Positions 13,492-27,730 of a stretch of 64,000 nt of DNA are shown here, piece after piece. The notes below the pieces were generated by a model. That model was given only the letters and a program-made list of their open reading frames with translations. It searched no databases and was not told where the DNA came from. Positions within the stretch are counted from its first letter, which is position 1. The number at the start of each line of letters is the position of its first letter. Origin of the DNA: Gorsachius magnificus (lineage: Eukaryota; Chordata; Aves; Pelecaniformes; Ardeidae). The DNA lies in contig CM067081.1 in assembly GCA_034008185.1 (NCBI GenBank), positions 108,943,265 to 109,007,264 of the forward strand, in the 5' to 3' direction. The position numbers and the translations under genes are program-made.

Positions 13492-16400
13492 AAGAGTGCT
13501 GGGAGATGCACCAGGTTGAATTTTGAGCCTTGTCATTACCATGGAAAACTTGTCCTAATTTAATATCAGATCAGGTTCTTGCCTCTGCAGCTGTGCGAAG
13601 CTCATGTGGTAACACCAGAGTCAACAACCTAGAGGGACCCTTCCAATATTCCAATAGGCAGTTACAGTTTCAGTATCCAAAACCTTTGAAAAATGGCGAT
13701 ATGAGCAAGAGTGAGTGGAAAGCAAGAAACAGGCAGATGTTGTTGGAGTACAACTGGATTCACTTACCTATATTTGAGAAATTCTCCCTAGAAATTATTT
13801 TTCAAGCAGCAATTTAATTTGGTAATTAAAATGAACAAACTAACTAGGGCTATCTGTTCACAAACAGGTTAACCTTTTTTCTTGTAATTAATACCCTTTT
13901 TTGAAACCCATGTGACTGGATCAGAGTTTCAGGACCATAACTCTTTCCCCAGGACAGCTCTCATTCTGTTCTGCCCAGGAATAATGATCTACATAGAAAT
14001 CCCCTCTGTCATGTTCATCCTTTTTTCTCATCTTCCACTGTTGATGAGCTTGGTTGGACTGTTAAAAAACCTGTAGAGGAGACTACATGAAATTGTGTAT
14101 AAAATCACCACCATGATGGAGATGTTGCCATCTTAGAAAGCCTTTGGGGATATTTCTGGGTTTTGTAAACAAGGTTTCCACGAAGAAAAAAATTTGAAGC
14201 TTTATATTTCAGTACTGGAAAGCCTGAATGATTAAAATCCACTGTATCCACACATTGTGTACTTCACACGTTGGAAGTTCATAAAATAGCAATATTTGCA
14301 CGCGTAGTGGTAAAGCAGAACCTAAGAAATCCTCATCTCATTTTCATGTGCAGTACTGAAGGTGAGAATTAATGCTGCAAAAAAAGTATCTCTGTTTCTG
14401 AATAAAAAAGCACGCTAGTTTCTACTCCTTTTTTATCTTTCTTAAACTGAAAGATTTCAACAAAAATAATCTGAATTATTTTTTGTTGCTATGTTACTTT
14501 GTTTTCAAGGATTTGAATGGAAAGTGAATTTTGCAGATACATAGACGGATGTGTTACTGAAAGATTCATACCCAAGGGGTTCATGCAGCCATCTGGAATG
14601 TGTTGTTTTTCCTGATCTTTTTATGAAGATGCAATCATTTTATCAAGAAGCAGAATTGTTCTCGCATAGCGTATGTGATCATCAGTTTCCAAGCGAATGA
14701 AAGAACCAAATAATTTTGGTAATTACTCAGAGACAAAAATGTAATGCTTAAAGCATAACTGGAACAATTTCTGGTAACTGCAACTTTTGTCAGAAACAAA
14801 GTTTGTTTGCAGAAGTTTTCTAAAGTTTCAAAAGTAACAATAACAACAGAACAGTGAAAGCAGTGCTCTGGAGCAGGGAATCAAGGCTGTGACTCCAGAA
14901 ATATACTTTATTGTTAAATTCTTCCATTTTTATGTAGCTCAAACTGAAATCTATTATTTCTATCAAAGTTGCATCAACTCAATATAGTCAAAACCAGGGT
15001 AAAATTGTAAATTGTTGAAGCATCCCAAAAAGCTTACATGTGTAATGTATAAATGCCTACCCACTGGTTAATTAACTACACCCAGAACACAGCTTACTCT
15101 GGGAACGCTTCTGTGTGTTTTCCCTATTCTAAGCTGTTGGTGCAATATCAGGAACAGCAATAAAGGTGCTCTTGTCAGAGCTGCAGCCTGAAAGCCAGGT
15201 TTGTTACGCTTTCCTTTTTACTTCCAAACAGTGGAGGAAAAAAATGAGATTGGTGAAGAGCAGCACTGCCCTCCGGTGGCCAGATTAGTCCTTCACAGTG
15301 GTAAGGATTAGTTTTTTCTTCAACACTTGGAAGAGGATTATTTGAAAAGCAACGCCTAGAACAGTACTGCCAGCAAAACATATGTGCATAGGATTGAAAC
15401 TTTCAAGTTAGGGTTTGAATATGAATAATTAATCCTTTTTTTTTTATTGTTGGGTTTTTTTACAGAAATCTGTAAAATATTTCCATGCAAGATTAGAAAT
15501 CCCTGCAAAATAAAAGTGGACTAAATTTGTCTTTGGTAATCTACAAACACTACAGTGTCAGTAAAGATGAGTTCACTTGCTTCATGTCTCATTCACTGTC
15601 TCATGAGTTTTATTCTCCGTCTCACCAGTTTTTGACTCCAACATGAAGCATTTAATTAGGACTTGCCATTAATCTGTTTAGAATAAAATATTCAGCTGTT
15701 TGAGATCTTAATCTTTTAGTCACTGGACAAAGCACAGTAGATACTAGCTCAGATAAATAGCAAAAATATTCCTATCTGAAACTAATCAGAAAATGCAGGA
15801 GAATAGAATGTGTATATTTCAACTTTGTGTATATACAACTATGTTTATATAGAAATAATGTTGTTAAGCAGTTGTTTCTGCTTAAATGTAATCCCTATGA
15901 AACCCTTCGACAGGCATTCTTCCAGTTACCAGACCACTGATGGCAGCCTTCTGAGAATGGATTTCCAAACGCTTTGCATCCACCCTGTAAAATTTTATTA
16001 TGAGAAAATTTCATGTAAAACAGAATCAGAAGTCTACTTAAGTCAAAACATCTGACTGACCCAATCTACCCCCTCTGCTATCCTAGGAAAACAAAATGAA
16101 AGAGATTGTTCTGAGTGAATTCTTCTTGAAATGTCCATGTTCTAACTTCTCTGTTTTCCTAACATCTCCGTTTCATTTAGGATGCTTACAAGTAGTTGGA
16201 GTATTTTTGCCATTGGTTTTTTTGATGTTTGTTCTGGGAATTGAACCTGCACTGATAGATTTGTGGTTTTCAGCCAGTTGTTTCTTCCTTTTTGTAAATA
16301 TATTACATGGTAGTCCTTCTGCAGTCATTTAGCATTTGTATTTTAAGTTTCCTTTAGCATGGTGTTCTGGGTTTTTTTTTAAGTACTTTAAGAAAAAAGT

Positions 16401-19400
16401 TCCTCATGTCCAGTTAGCTGAAAACATCTAATTAATCCAAACTACTCTCTAACCTGTTTTTTTACCCCATACTTCAGGCTGAGTCCTTCACCCCCTCTTG
16501 TTAATATTCACTTCTTCAGACATATGAACATGGCCGAAATTCCTAATAAAGGAGTAATATTTACTCCTTTGCTCTTTTTATTGGCACATCTTCCCTTACA
16601 AGTGTATTTTTCAAGCTCTAACGTAATTTTTACCCTTCTATATTCTCCCTGGCTCAACGGAAATTTCTCAGGAGGATTTTTTACTCTCCTTGTTCTTCAC
16701 TTAATTTCTGTCTTGACTTTACCAGGTCAGTGATGACTAGTACTACTATGTCAGTAGTAAGATGGATGGCATTCCTGACTGTGACATAAACTTGTGTTTC
16801 TTGTGCATCCAGGTGCCATCTGTTTTACGCTAAGAAAAAGTAAACAAACACGTTGCATATGATCTTTATTTTCAGACAGATCTTTAAGTCTGCCATTATC
16901 ATATCACCGTCCCCTAGTACCTTAGTTTTCTTGACAGATTTCCACTTCCCCCTGCCCATCTTCTCAAGAGATGTAAACTCTTACTGGAAATCTTACAGTG
17001 CAACATCCTTTTTCTTAGCATGTTCTCTACTTCAATTTACTCATTCATGTTGGCTGCGCGTTATAGACAGGATTAAGCAAAGCATGACAGAACATGCTTA
17101 GCTTTAAGCATATGTTTCCATGCTTTATTGAATCAAAGCTAAAATTATGAGTCAAGTTTAATTTCTCTTGATGATTTTCCAAATGTTGTGGCAATATGTT
17201 TCCCTCTAGAACTAATTTGTTTAGTATTCATGAACGTGCAAGTTATTTTACAACCATTCTCAAGTTGATCACCAGCACATCCCACCTAAACGCTTTTTAA
17301 TACATGGGACTAAGCTTCACTGGTTTTTAAGTAGACTGATTAGTTGAAACAATGTAGAGACTTTTAATGTGGCTTAGCTTCTCTTTAAATATTGACAGGA
17401 GTTCAAAAATAAGGTGACATTTTTATAAATAGAGTAACTGAACAATATGCATTACAGTTTGTTAGAAAATTACTTTTAAACATGTTTTCTTAATTAAATA
17501 TGTATTTAAGAAGCTGTATATGGGTATAGACTTTAAATGCCAATGAAATCTGGGATATTCACAGTGAATTTATATTTTGAGTAACTTCTATGTAATGTAA
17601 CAGAATTCAAATGCAAGTATGATTTTTGATATTTTTTTTTAAATATAATCACCATTGTATGATCTCCTAGGGCTTGCTTCACAACCACCTGATATCAGAT
17701 GGTAGCAATGGTGGTGTCAGTGTGAGTCTCTCCATTTGAGTGGACTTTGGATCAGGTCTATTAAAAACAATTTCCAACTATGACCAAACGGATTTATAAG
17801 AGTTAGTTGACATAATTCCTAAAAAAGCAATGGGCTTTTCCTAAAGAAATAAATGCACTACACCCCTAAGCTTAGCTGATCCTTCCAGATATTAGAACAG
17901 ACAAACTAATTATGTGTGTGTGTCCATTTTGGGTGATAAAAGGGATATACCTCCTTGCTATCTAAATGCCAGTATACAAAAAAAAGACCTAATGAAGCTG
18001 AACCCACAGCTCCAGGAAAGAACATTTTAGTTCTATTATTCTGCAAAATTGCAAGAGGACTAATACAGCCTGGGGAAGACTGTAAAATGAATTATCCTTA
18101 GCTGCACTTTCCCTTATGGCCTGATTCCAAAGCAAAGCACTTTCCTTTCATTCCCTATAAATACCTTTTCCTGTCATGCCCTGGTTTATTTCACTTTGGG
18201 GACATGATCAGCTTTTATCTGCTTTTAAAGATCCATTTCTGACAGCAGGTAACGGCATTTGGAACCTTTTGCCTTCACTATCTCTTTAGACTTTTAGTGC
18301 CATGAAATTGGTCTTTTTTTTTTCCTTCCTAGTTTGCAGATAGTGAAAGCTGATTCATCAGCCTCCTTGATGTTTCCCATTGGGCACCAAGAAATGACCA
18401 GGCAAAAAGCCAAGTCTGAATGAGATCAACACAGAGATAAAAAAAATCAGCAATGTTGTTTTTTTCTCTTTTTCTTTTCTAAACTTTTCATTTAGCTGGA
18501 ATTTCATAAAGACTCTACAAGGTACAAAAGACTGACTCTCTCCAAAAACACTTTATTTAACAACCAAAATCTAAAGTCCTCCTTTCCTGTGGATGGAGGA
18601 CACACTCTATAATTAGTTTAGTCAGTCACTTTGTATACTAATGTCTAAGTTCAAGGGAGCAGTGAACGATTCAGGGTGCTTGCAGGGCTACCAGATTCTC
18701 ATTCCCTATAGAGTCCACTGAATTGATTCTGCATATAGATCCCAAATGTCTCCTTTATCCATGCTACTTAACCTATGTATCTGTTCATCAGCACCAGAAT
18801 CCCCTAGATCATCTGCCTGGATACACTTTGGTGTTCGTAAGCAGCGTCAGGAGTCCATGTGCTGTGTTCTGTGAGCAGTTTAGTGGTATGGAGTATGGAT
18901 GGATGAATGGTATGGATTAATGTGCTCTGACCCCTCTTCAGTCATGCCTGGCATAGCTGAGCCAGTTGCAAGGAGCACAATTTTAATTTGATACAGCCCA
19001 TTGAACAAAAATGTCTCCTTTAGAGAGCTCAGAACGCACTTACAAACCGTAAAAAGTTGTGTGACTGAGAGAAATATGTCTGGGGTGCAGTTCATATGGG
19101 CTTTACCTAAATCTGCACTTAACCCTTATGAGTAATAGAAGGATGTCATGCATGGTATTAGTACAACTAAAAATAAGCTGTTTCCCACTTACATTGAAAG
19201 TCAGCCTAATATTCTGTTATATATTATCTTTGGGCACTGCTTATGTTATAGAATGAAAAATTATGCCAAAAAAGCTGTAAAAGAGACAAGAAAAGTTAGA
19301 TTAAACCAGCTAATAATTTCTTGGGGAATATTAGATTTACAAAATTACATAAAGGATAATTTTTCATTAACATTTAATCTTATGTTCACAATTTTCTATT

Positions 19401-21673
19401 TATTAAAGATTTTTTAAAAGTTCATGTCTACTTAAACAAAGAAAAATAAACACATTGATTGGAAACAGATAACATTTGACTAAATCTCTAATTTTTAATT
19501 GGTATTAAAGACAAAATATTAATATCACTGAAATAGCTGTGTCATCATTAACTGGATTGAAGTAATTGGGGTATGAATAAGAAATAATAGAATATTAGAA
19601 ACTAAAATTTGCACACAGAAAATTTGAGGAAAACATTTGAAACTTTCTGGTGTGTATTTTCCTGAGAAAACTCTCTTAATTTTTAGTATATATGATAATG
19701 AAGGGAAATGTTCAGAAACTTTCAGAAGTTCTTGGAAAAGTTCCTTTGACATACCAGGAGCCAAAAATCTGTGTAGATTAACCACTCCTTGTAAAAGAGG
19801 GCTTTTCAAAAGATACATCTTAAGGTGTCTGAAAATAGACTGCTGTCAGGCAGGTTCCAAAACCGTCACTACTGAAATGGTGATCAGTGAGCACAGGGTA
19901 CACGCTACAGTCAAGTGTCTGTTTAAAATTTCTCCACTGCGCAGTGAAGCATCACTATGAAAGCTAAACAGAAAAGATGGTCAATGTAACTGTAGCACAA
20001 TGCAGAAATCCTAGTGGTTCACAAGGCAGTATGGAACCTCATCACTGAGAATAAAAAATCTTGCTTTCTAACCATGGAAGAAAAAAACTATGTTTTACTT
20101 GTCTGAGTTAAAATAAGAATAATGTGAACAGAATAAGATTCAATGATAAACAAAGTGGCTGCCTCCTGATACCTAACATGTTTTTTCCAAGGGGTGGCAA
20201 ATTGAGCAAGGAGCATTATTTTTAACCTAGGAAAGACTTTGAAATTGAATAATAAAGAAGTTTTAGTTCGCAAAAAATGTCAAATCCTCTTTTAGAGATG
20301 CGCTAATCTGCACAAGAAAATTCACAAGAGCTAAAGAGCGACTAGTAAGCAGTTCTCTTTTCCAGAACAAGAGCCAGAACCAAAGGTTTTGGTGCAGCTT
20401 CCTGAGAAATGAAATTTAACTCTGTTACTTAACAAATTATGTGTAACATCTGACGTATATTAGCCTTAACACTTTGGATTTTAATGCCTTAGAGCACATG
20501 CCAGACAGATTTTCTTTTTTTTTTTTTGGTGAAGGGCTATACATAAAGCTGGGAAGTGTATCACAGTGAGTACATACAAATATATCTAACTCAACCTATG
20601 GGGCACAGAAATGAAGCCTGTGGTGAACATAGATGAAATATTGTGTAGTTTTGGTTGCAATCCTAATTAGTCTACTCTTCCATGTACCGCCATATTCAAT
20701 ATATGAAGTTATTTCATATATTTCAACCAGTAGTTTCCTATGTGAAGTGTGGATAATATAGGTAGCAAACTATCTGGCAGTGGAAGAGCAGCAATAAAGT
20801 AGCTAGAGTATATAAATTGCATTATTAAATATCAAGAAAAGGAAATCTGTAAGACAGAAAGCATTAATTCAAATTACAAGTAAAGGCCCAACATATAAAA
20901 CATGAAATTAAAAGTACATTTTAATAACCAAAGTGCTGAATAAGATTACATAATGTTCCTGTACTGTATTGTCATAGAAGAATTAATTTGTCATGTCATA
21001 TATTATCTGGTTTAGTCATGTTAAATAGCAAGGAAATGACATAAAAAAGAAAAATTAACCAAGCACCATCCCCTTGTAACTGTTTCATTTTATCATGTGG
21101 TTTTTATTGTAAAGTCATACATTACTCACACTAAAACAGTTTGCTTTTTAGGTTCAGATAAACTCTTCCATTTTATAATGCATTTCCCCTTTCAGCCCAA
21201 TCAGAAATTATCTTTCGTGTTTTGATGTCTGGGAATTTTCTGCTTTAACTTGATATCATTAGTTCTATTCTCAATATCTTTTGTAATGAATTATGTAAAC
21301 TGTAACTGACAGAAAGTGACAGTGGAGAAAAAAAGGCCTTAATCACAGGCAGATCAATAAAAAATGAGTATACAGGCTGTGATAAGTCCAGTATTCTCTA
21401 CTAACTATTACATCCTTTGCCAGTTGTTGCAAAAAAGTAAATAACCTTTTCTTAATAAGTTACTAAGATATATGATTGAGAAAAAAATACTTTACCTTAA
21501 TGAATGTTCCTGAACATTTGAAATTATTAAGCACCAGTATTTCACTGGTTTGCTGAATAAGTAAAATACAATTTTCATTGATACATTACTTTCCATCATA
21601 GGCATTTTAAGGAACCTAACCATTAACGAAATGTTCCTGGTCATGTGTCAACACAATTGAATGTTATGTCTAA
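13492..21673. other. Intergenic AT-rich sequence, no gene recognised
   Basis: Sequence between two CR1 copies. Open frames are short (up to 107 codons) and lack recognisable domains. Poly-T and poly-A runs occur at several places, for example near 15,437, 18,309 and 20,515. No RNA gene or further mobile element could be identified with confidence. Confidence 0.55.
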
Positions 21674-22275
21674 TAGAATCATAGAATAGTTTGAGTTGGA
21701 AAGGACATCGAGTCCAACCCCCCTTGCCATGGGCAGGGACATCACTCAAAGCTCCATCCAACCCAGGGCATCCACAATTTCTCTGGGCAACCTATTCCAG
21801 TGTCTCACCACCCTCATCATAAAAAATTTCTGCCTTATATCCAGTCTAAATCTATGGTCTTTTAGCTTAAAACTGTAACTTCTTGTTCTACCACTCCAGG
21901 CCCTGGTAAAAAGTCTGTCCCTATCTTTCTTATACTCCCCCTTCATATATTGAAAGGCCACAATAAGTCTCCCCAGAACCTTCTCTTCTCCAAGCTGGAC
22001 AACCCCAAATCTCTCAGCCTTTCTTTCATAGAAGTGTTCCGGCTCTCTCACCATTTTTGTGGCCCTCTTCTGGATCTGCTCTAGCATTCATATCTTTCTT
22101 GTGCTGGGGACCCCAGAAACGGGTGCACTACTCCAGGTGGGGTCTCATGAGAGTATAGTACAGTACAATAGAGTAGAGTAGAAGTAGAGTGGGAGAATCA
22201 CTTCCCTCCACCTGCTGGCCATGCTTAATTTTATGCAGTCCAGGATATGGTTAGCTTTTGGAAGACGTAGGGGTT
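21674..22275 (-). mobile_element. CR1 LINE fragment, minus strand, degraded
   Basis: On the plus strand this begins with the reverse complement of a CR1 3' end (AGAATCATAGAATAG, then GAGTTGGAAAGGACATC and GTCCAACCCC). It continues as reverse-complemented reverse transcriptase C-terminal coding sequence. A minus-strand frame (22,087 to 21,746) still reads the family signature, with residues such as RATKMVRE, RLFTRAWSGRTR and RHWNRLPREIVDA. Further left in element terms (22,090-22,275) CR1 coding sequence can still be recognised but the frame is broken. It is clearly older than the copy at 12.1-13.5 kb. The start at about 22,275 is approximate. Confidence 0.9.
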
Positions 22276-25200
22276 ATAATTTTATACTAGAGGAAATAAA
22301 ATCTGCACAAAGTCCAAAAATTATCATCTTAGAAGGCAAAAGTTCACACAGCAGTCAACACTCAATCAATTCCAGTTTCTTTACTGAAAGTTTATGGTGT
22401 GCAGACTGTCTGGAAGAATATGTGTGCATGTAAGCACTGACTGAATAGTCAGACTCCTTAAGATCCGCCAATTGTTATAATTAATGCGTATGATTACTGA
22501 ACCACCCAACTCAAAAGTAGCTTGTCCAAATCATGGATGTAGATATCCATCAAGTATGGATCTGTGAGGTGACTTCTTGAATTTCTGGGAATGATCATGC
22601 TGTACCTTTTTTGACTCTGAATTCATTAAATAAGAATATGTCTTGAATAACGAGAAGCTTCCTGTAAAATTGCGCTGTTTATAATATCTTCAGATTTTCT
22701 TTTCTATTCTGCATAAAGTTTCTGGTTCTGAATTCTCATCTGGTATTTTTAGAGGAACATGGTTCAAGCATAGGACTCCATTTTCAGAGGAGCTCAATCT
22801 TTTAAGCATGAATATGACATATGTTAGGCCCTGTGTGAAGTTTGAAAGCAGGTTATGCTGTTAGATTAATATATCCATAGTCTGTTGTTTGAGATCCAAG
22901 GGGATTCTAGCCCATCAAAGGATGAGTGGAGTGCAACTGATTGTTAGCCAAATCTTCCTGCATTTCTGTTCTTTTCAGCTGCCTGTCAGTATCTGAATCT
23001 ACACTTTTCATGACGTTTTAGAGCTAAGAAGTGTGCCGTCATTAAGGCTTTAAGTCAGAAAGTGAGTTGTAAAAGTCATGAAGAGGAGTTCTGCCTATGG
23101 GTTGATTTTTATTCTTTTTTTTGACCTATAAAGCCACTAACACATGGTAGGTGTAGTTGCCTGTGCTTTAGACAGGCTCTTGTTTTAATCCAAATTTTAA
23201 AGTTCCATAGGCAAATGTTATCTGCCTATGGGAAAACTCCATTCCCCCCACTTTTCAAAGGCTGAAAAGTATCTTCATTTAAAAAAAAGTAGGGGGGAAC
23301 ACCTGCTTGCATCATCCTACTCACTATAGGACCACCTACTCATCCAGTCTACTGAGAACGTGTGTAAGAGCACCACCTATAATGTTTTAAGTTTTTCACA
23401 GGGGGACCCTAGCTGCCTTTCCAAGCAGGCATTCAGAGCTGAACCAATAACCTCTAGTATATCACTGCTAGCTCACCGAATCCTTTCAGATGAACTCCAT
23501 CTGGACTAAGGAATTTAGGAAGAACCGTAAAAAGACTATAAGTTTTGTGTTTTGCAGTAAAAGTTTGAGCTATAGGATATATCCTTTTTGTTTCTTATGT
23601 TAAAAATCCATAATAGTGTCATGCATTATCATTTACAAGCTTTCAAAAGGCTAAACAGACAGGTCTATTTCCTCACATATGGAAAATAGAGTCAGAAAGT
23701 TCTGGTGAGTTTTTATTCTGTGTTCGTTGAGTAATTTTTTCCTAATTGTGGTTAGTCACCTAAAGGTAACTTCAAATTTTACATCCTCTAAGTTTAAGTT
23801 ATGAATACTCCAAATCTGGGGGTACAGAAAATAAAAATTGCTTTAGCCTAGATTCATTTAAATCTACTTTAGTAAATAATGTTCTTCTCACAGCTGACAA
23901 AAGCTGATTATTGCCTAAGGAAGGAGGTAAACAAATCCAAGTAACTAAGAAGAGAGTCAATGGGTTGAACAAAACAAACCCTAAGAACAAGATTGTTAAA
24001 ACTGTGGTCTTAGCATTACACCTTTATTCTGCTTATAATGACAGACAGTGACTTAATCAAATTCCTGCCTGATGTGAGATACATAAAGGGGAATGGAGAA
24101 AAATTTGGTTAATTTATACTTTGTAAAAAACCACCACCACCACAACAACAACAAAAAAAGAATTAAAAAAATCCAGTCTGTTCTCTCTAGTCTATTAAAT
24201 AAGCTGAAGTGATCTCATTTTTTCCTGGAAGCCTGTGCAGTAGAATAAAAAAAAAAAAAATCCTTTTTATGTAAGAAAGGGGGTCTAGTGAAAGAATACT
24301 CCACATGAGCAGAAACTTTCAAATAATTCAGTAATTTCTTGCAAATTTTAGGTTTGGTTTTATAAGAGAGGGATATGTTTCTTCCTTGGGTACAGTAAAG
24401 GGAATACAACCCTAAATTCAGAATTTGTAATAGCCCTGCTTTTTATTTTCAGATGGAACAATAACTCTGATGGCCCCTTAATGAAAGAAAGAGTGCTGAA
24501 AGCCACAGACTTGGGAAGGAATTCTAATCAAGAAGCGCTCATTTAAGGGAGCACCAACATGGCATGCTCTCTTGTGGCCCAGCCCTCTCAGAGGAGCATT
24601 TCTTCCATCTGGCTTGCTATTCTCCACTGTGTCCCAGGCTGAGTAGCTTGTAGCAGTTATTTTCCTTAGTTTTCCTACTCCCTCCAATCCCCATCTGAAA
24701 TAAAAGTTATTTCCAAAAGGCTTTCTAAATAGCACAACAAACAGAAGTTCCTAATCATAAGAACTGCAGCAATAATAATGTTGTTAACTATTAGCCTCAG
24801 TGTCCACTGCACTTAGGTGCCCACTGCTGCTACCGCCATGTTAACAGAAAGCAATAAATGGTCTTTTTGGTCTTCACCAGCTGTTCTAATGTAAGAATGT
24901 TTCTAGTTGCAAATACTTCTCTCCACTACCTAAAGCTATCTTCAACTGTGCCACCTTCTCAGTAGCACATATTGGCCTGTGTGAAAGACTGCTAACGCCC
25001 TCTTTTGTTAGAGCATTTTGTTGTAAGGTTGTGGGCGTTTGTTTTTAATATGGACTTGATGGTGAAATCAACATTTTAGCCTATGACTTCCCAGATAATA
25101 GGTTTTGAGCTTGGTGATTACAATAACTCGAGGTGTGTAGATTTTACGTCAATAAAAGTGAACATGAAGTGTTAGGAATGTTAAGACCACGTGGAACTCA

Positions 25201-26940
25201 AAATCCTACTCTGGCACATCCAGACAAGAAAAGGAGGAAATATTTGGCTGCACTCCGTTACAATGACGTATTTACAAGACTAGGATTAGTATTATATTTT
25301 TAAATCTGTTTTCTGCGCTCCATTTTCCTGAATAGTACTAGGATTATGTGACCTTCTCTTTAAGTCTATCTGTCTTCAGAGGCTGGAAATGTTTTGTGTA
25401 TTATACTATGTGAAGAGACAGCCTGTAAGCCCTTCCTAAGCCTCATAACAGTCGATGATAGCATGGAAAGTGAAGTTAAATGCAACCATTTATAAGTCAG
25501 TTGCTACACAAAATTATGAGCAAGACCTAACAAACCTGCCATTCTTTGCTGTAGTAGTTCAGCAGAATCTGGTTTTACTCTCAGGGAAAATACAGTGTTT
25601 GACCATTACATAATGTCATAAGTTGCAGATATGATAATGTTAAACTTATCTTTAGTAGCCATGTGCCAATTAATACAAAACACAAAGTCTTTTTGTTCAA
25701 TATTATGAGCAAATATGTGGGGTTTTTAACATGTGAAATACAACTGATGTGTTTCAGCTTTTTGTCTCCAAAATTGGAGAATACATTTCTATTAATATAA
25801 AAAGTTGGAATATCTTATATTCTATTATAAACTTTATTCCATAAAGCATTTAAGATAAAGACCTTATTTTCTGTTCTTGTATAGATTTACCAGAAGGATG
25901 ATGAGGTAGACTTTGTGGCCCTTCATAGCATTCATCTGTTCAAACTACTGTGGCGTGGTTTCTTAATCCAGCTGAAGCTGTATACTTGTTGTAATCTATA
26001 CTAGTAAAATAAGACATATGGGAAAGTTAACTTCAAAAGAAGTCTTATTTCATTTTTCAGACCATATCAGATCTAATACTAAAAAAATAACAAAATGTCC
26101 GGACTTATATAAGCCATGATATGGGTCTGGGCCACCACATATCATATCATTGTATTAGATGTAATGGTTAACATATCTACTTCATTGTTACTTATTTACT
26201 CAGTACATTACATCATTATATTAAGTAATATTCTTTTTATCTATTTTACTGGGTCCAGCTGGATGGAGTTAACTTTCTTCATTGCAACCTGCATGGTTCT
26301 GTGTCCTGTATTTGTGGCTAAAACAATGTTTCTAACTCACTAATATTTTGGCTATTGCTGAACAGTGCTTGCACAGTGCCAAGGTTTTCTCTTTTTCCCG
26401 TTCTGACCCCACAGTGAGTAGCGTGGGGATGGGTAAGAAATTAGGCAGGGACAGAGCCAGGTCAGCTGATAAAAATTGGCCAGAGGGATATTCCATGCCA
26501 TAAAGCAACATACTTAGCAATAAAAAATACTACAGATATTTTTAACTGATCTGACTGGGGAGATATCCTTGAACCTTTGTAAGTCTTTGCTACTGTTTGG
26601 AAGCAATGGTGTTAACAAAAGAGCAATGGCACCCCTGTATGTCAAGATGAGTCACTGGATGTAAATGTGTTTGTTCATATCCAACTGTACTGCAGAGATG
26701 GCATTCATTTCAAGAGTGTCACATTCAGGAAAGGAAATTTTGAGCACCTTTTCGTGCATGTTTAGTAGTTGTATCAAGCTTTCCATACTTTAGAGGTGAA
26801 CATGTTTCTCATTCTCCACCAAGTCAGGATAATCCAAATTCTGTTGAAGGCTCAGTAAACTCGTAAACTTGGGATCATTACTGGACTTGTATTCAAAAAA
26901 TAAGGCAACACAATATATGTATATAAATTAGGCTTTTAAA
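22276..26940. other. Intergenic AT-rich sequence, no gene recognised
   Basis: No gene, RNA or identifiable mobile element was seen. The region contains the trinucleotide tract described separately at 24.13 kb, a poly-A run near 24,246, and many short AT-rich homopolymers. Confidence 0.55.
24129..24159. repeat. (CCA)n(CAA)n simple repeat
   Basis: An A-run is followed by four CCA-type units, then CAA units, and a second A-run. It is a compound trinucleotide microsatellite in intergenic DNA. Confidence 0.85.
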
Positions 26941-27110
26941 AAACACAAGGTATGAACAACTATGTCAGACCAATGGTCCATCTATCCAGGTAATCTCAAT
27001 AGGATGCTCTGGCTCTCAGTGGGAGATGCCACTTAGGAAGCATACAGAAACCTGTTTACTTCCAAACCTAATAACTTTAGTTGCCTTCCTCTGTACCCCC
27101 CCCTAAGTTT
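26941..27110. repeat. Possible ancient interspersed repeat
   Basis: A patch beginning near 26,950 contains TCAGACCAATGGTCCATCTA. This wording recalls a repeat that is common in turtle, crocodile and bird genomes. The recognition rests on memory of that phrase and on the nearby old LINE remnant at 27.4 kb. It may be another part of the same old insertion. Boundaries and family are uncertain. Confidence 0.4.
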
Positions 27111-27399
27111 ATTCTGTTATTCTTCAGATACAGAGAATGGAAACTGCTCATTCAGCAGAAACTGCACTCAAGATGAGAGTGCCCCAAGGGTTTTAAGGAG
27201 TATTTTAGGTAAATTTTAATGTTATCCTCTTTATTGTTGCCATCAACCATCCTAATGGTGCCCTCAATATTTTCTTTGCTCTCGTAGCTTCCACCATGCA
27301 CTGAATTGAAGATTTCACTACTAACAATTCCCCGGTTTTTGGGGGTTTTTTTCCCCCCTCTTTTACCCATTAACTCAGACAGGAGAGATCCTTCTAGAG

Positions 27400-27730
27400 T
27401 TTCTTGTCATTAGTGCATCTGACAATTAAAAGCTTAACGTCATCAGCAAACTTGGAGATTTCACTGATTTCTCCTTTCTTTAGGTCACTGCTGAAGAAGC
27501 TGGCTAAAAAACAATCCCAGCACTAGCCCTTGAGGGACTCCATTACAGACCCTTCTCTATCCTGAAAAGTGAGAATTAAGCTCTCTGCTTTCTGTACATA
27601 AACCAGGTTTATGGGTCCCCATTAAGGGACCTATCCACCAGTTCTGTGGCAACCTAGTTTCGTTAATATTTCTTCATGTGGAATCTTGTTAAAGTATTTT
27701 GAGAATTGAGATATTTCTGTCATATCCCTT
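27400..27730 (-). mobile_element. Very old CR1-like LINE remnant, minus strand
   Basis: Read on the minus strand, two reverse transcriptase motifs survive in the right order and at about the right spacing. The complement of 27,515-27,541 gives the residues GVPQGLVLG, and the complement of 27,436-27,459 gives ISKFADDV, which holds the catalytic Asp pair. The intervening distance matches that in the intact CR1 copy of this window, allowing for small deletions. A QNWWIG-like stretch occurs upstream in element terms. Many stops and shifts separate these islands, so the insertion is far older than the other CR1 copies. It could be CR1 or a related L3-type family. Confidence 0.75.

Noticed and set aside
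19637..19960. 107-codon plus-strand frame overlapped by a 97-codon minus-strand frame
   Set aside because: No domain, no exon context and no repeat signature. Overlapping frames on both strands argue against real coding sequence.
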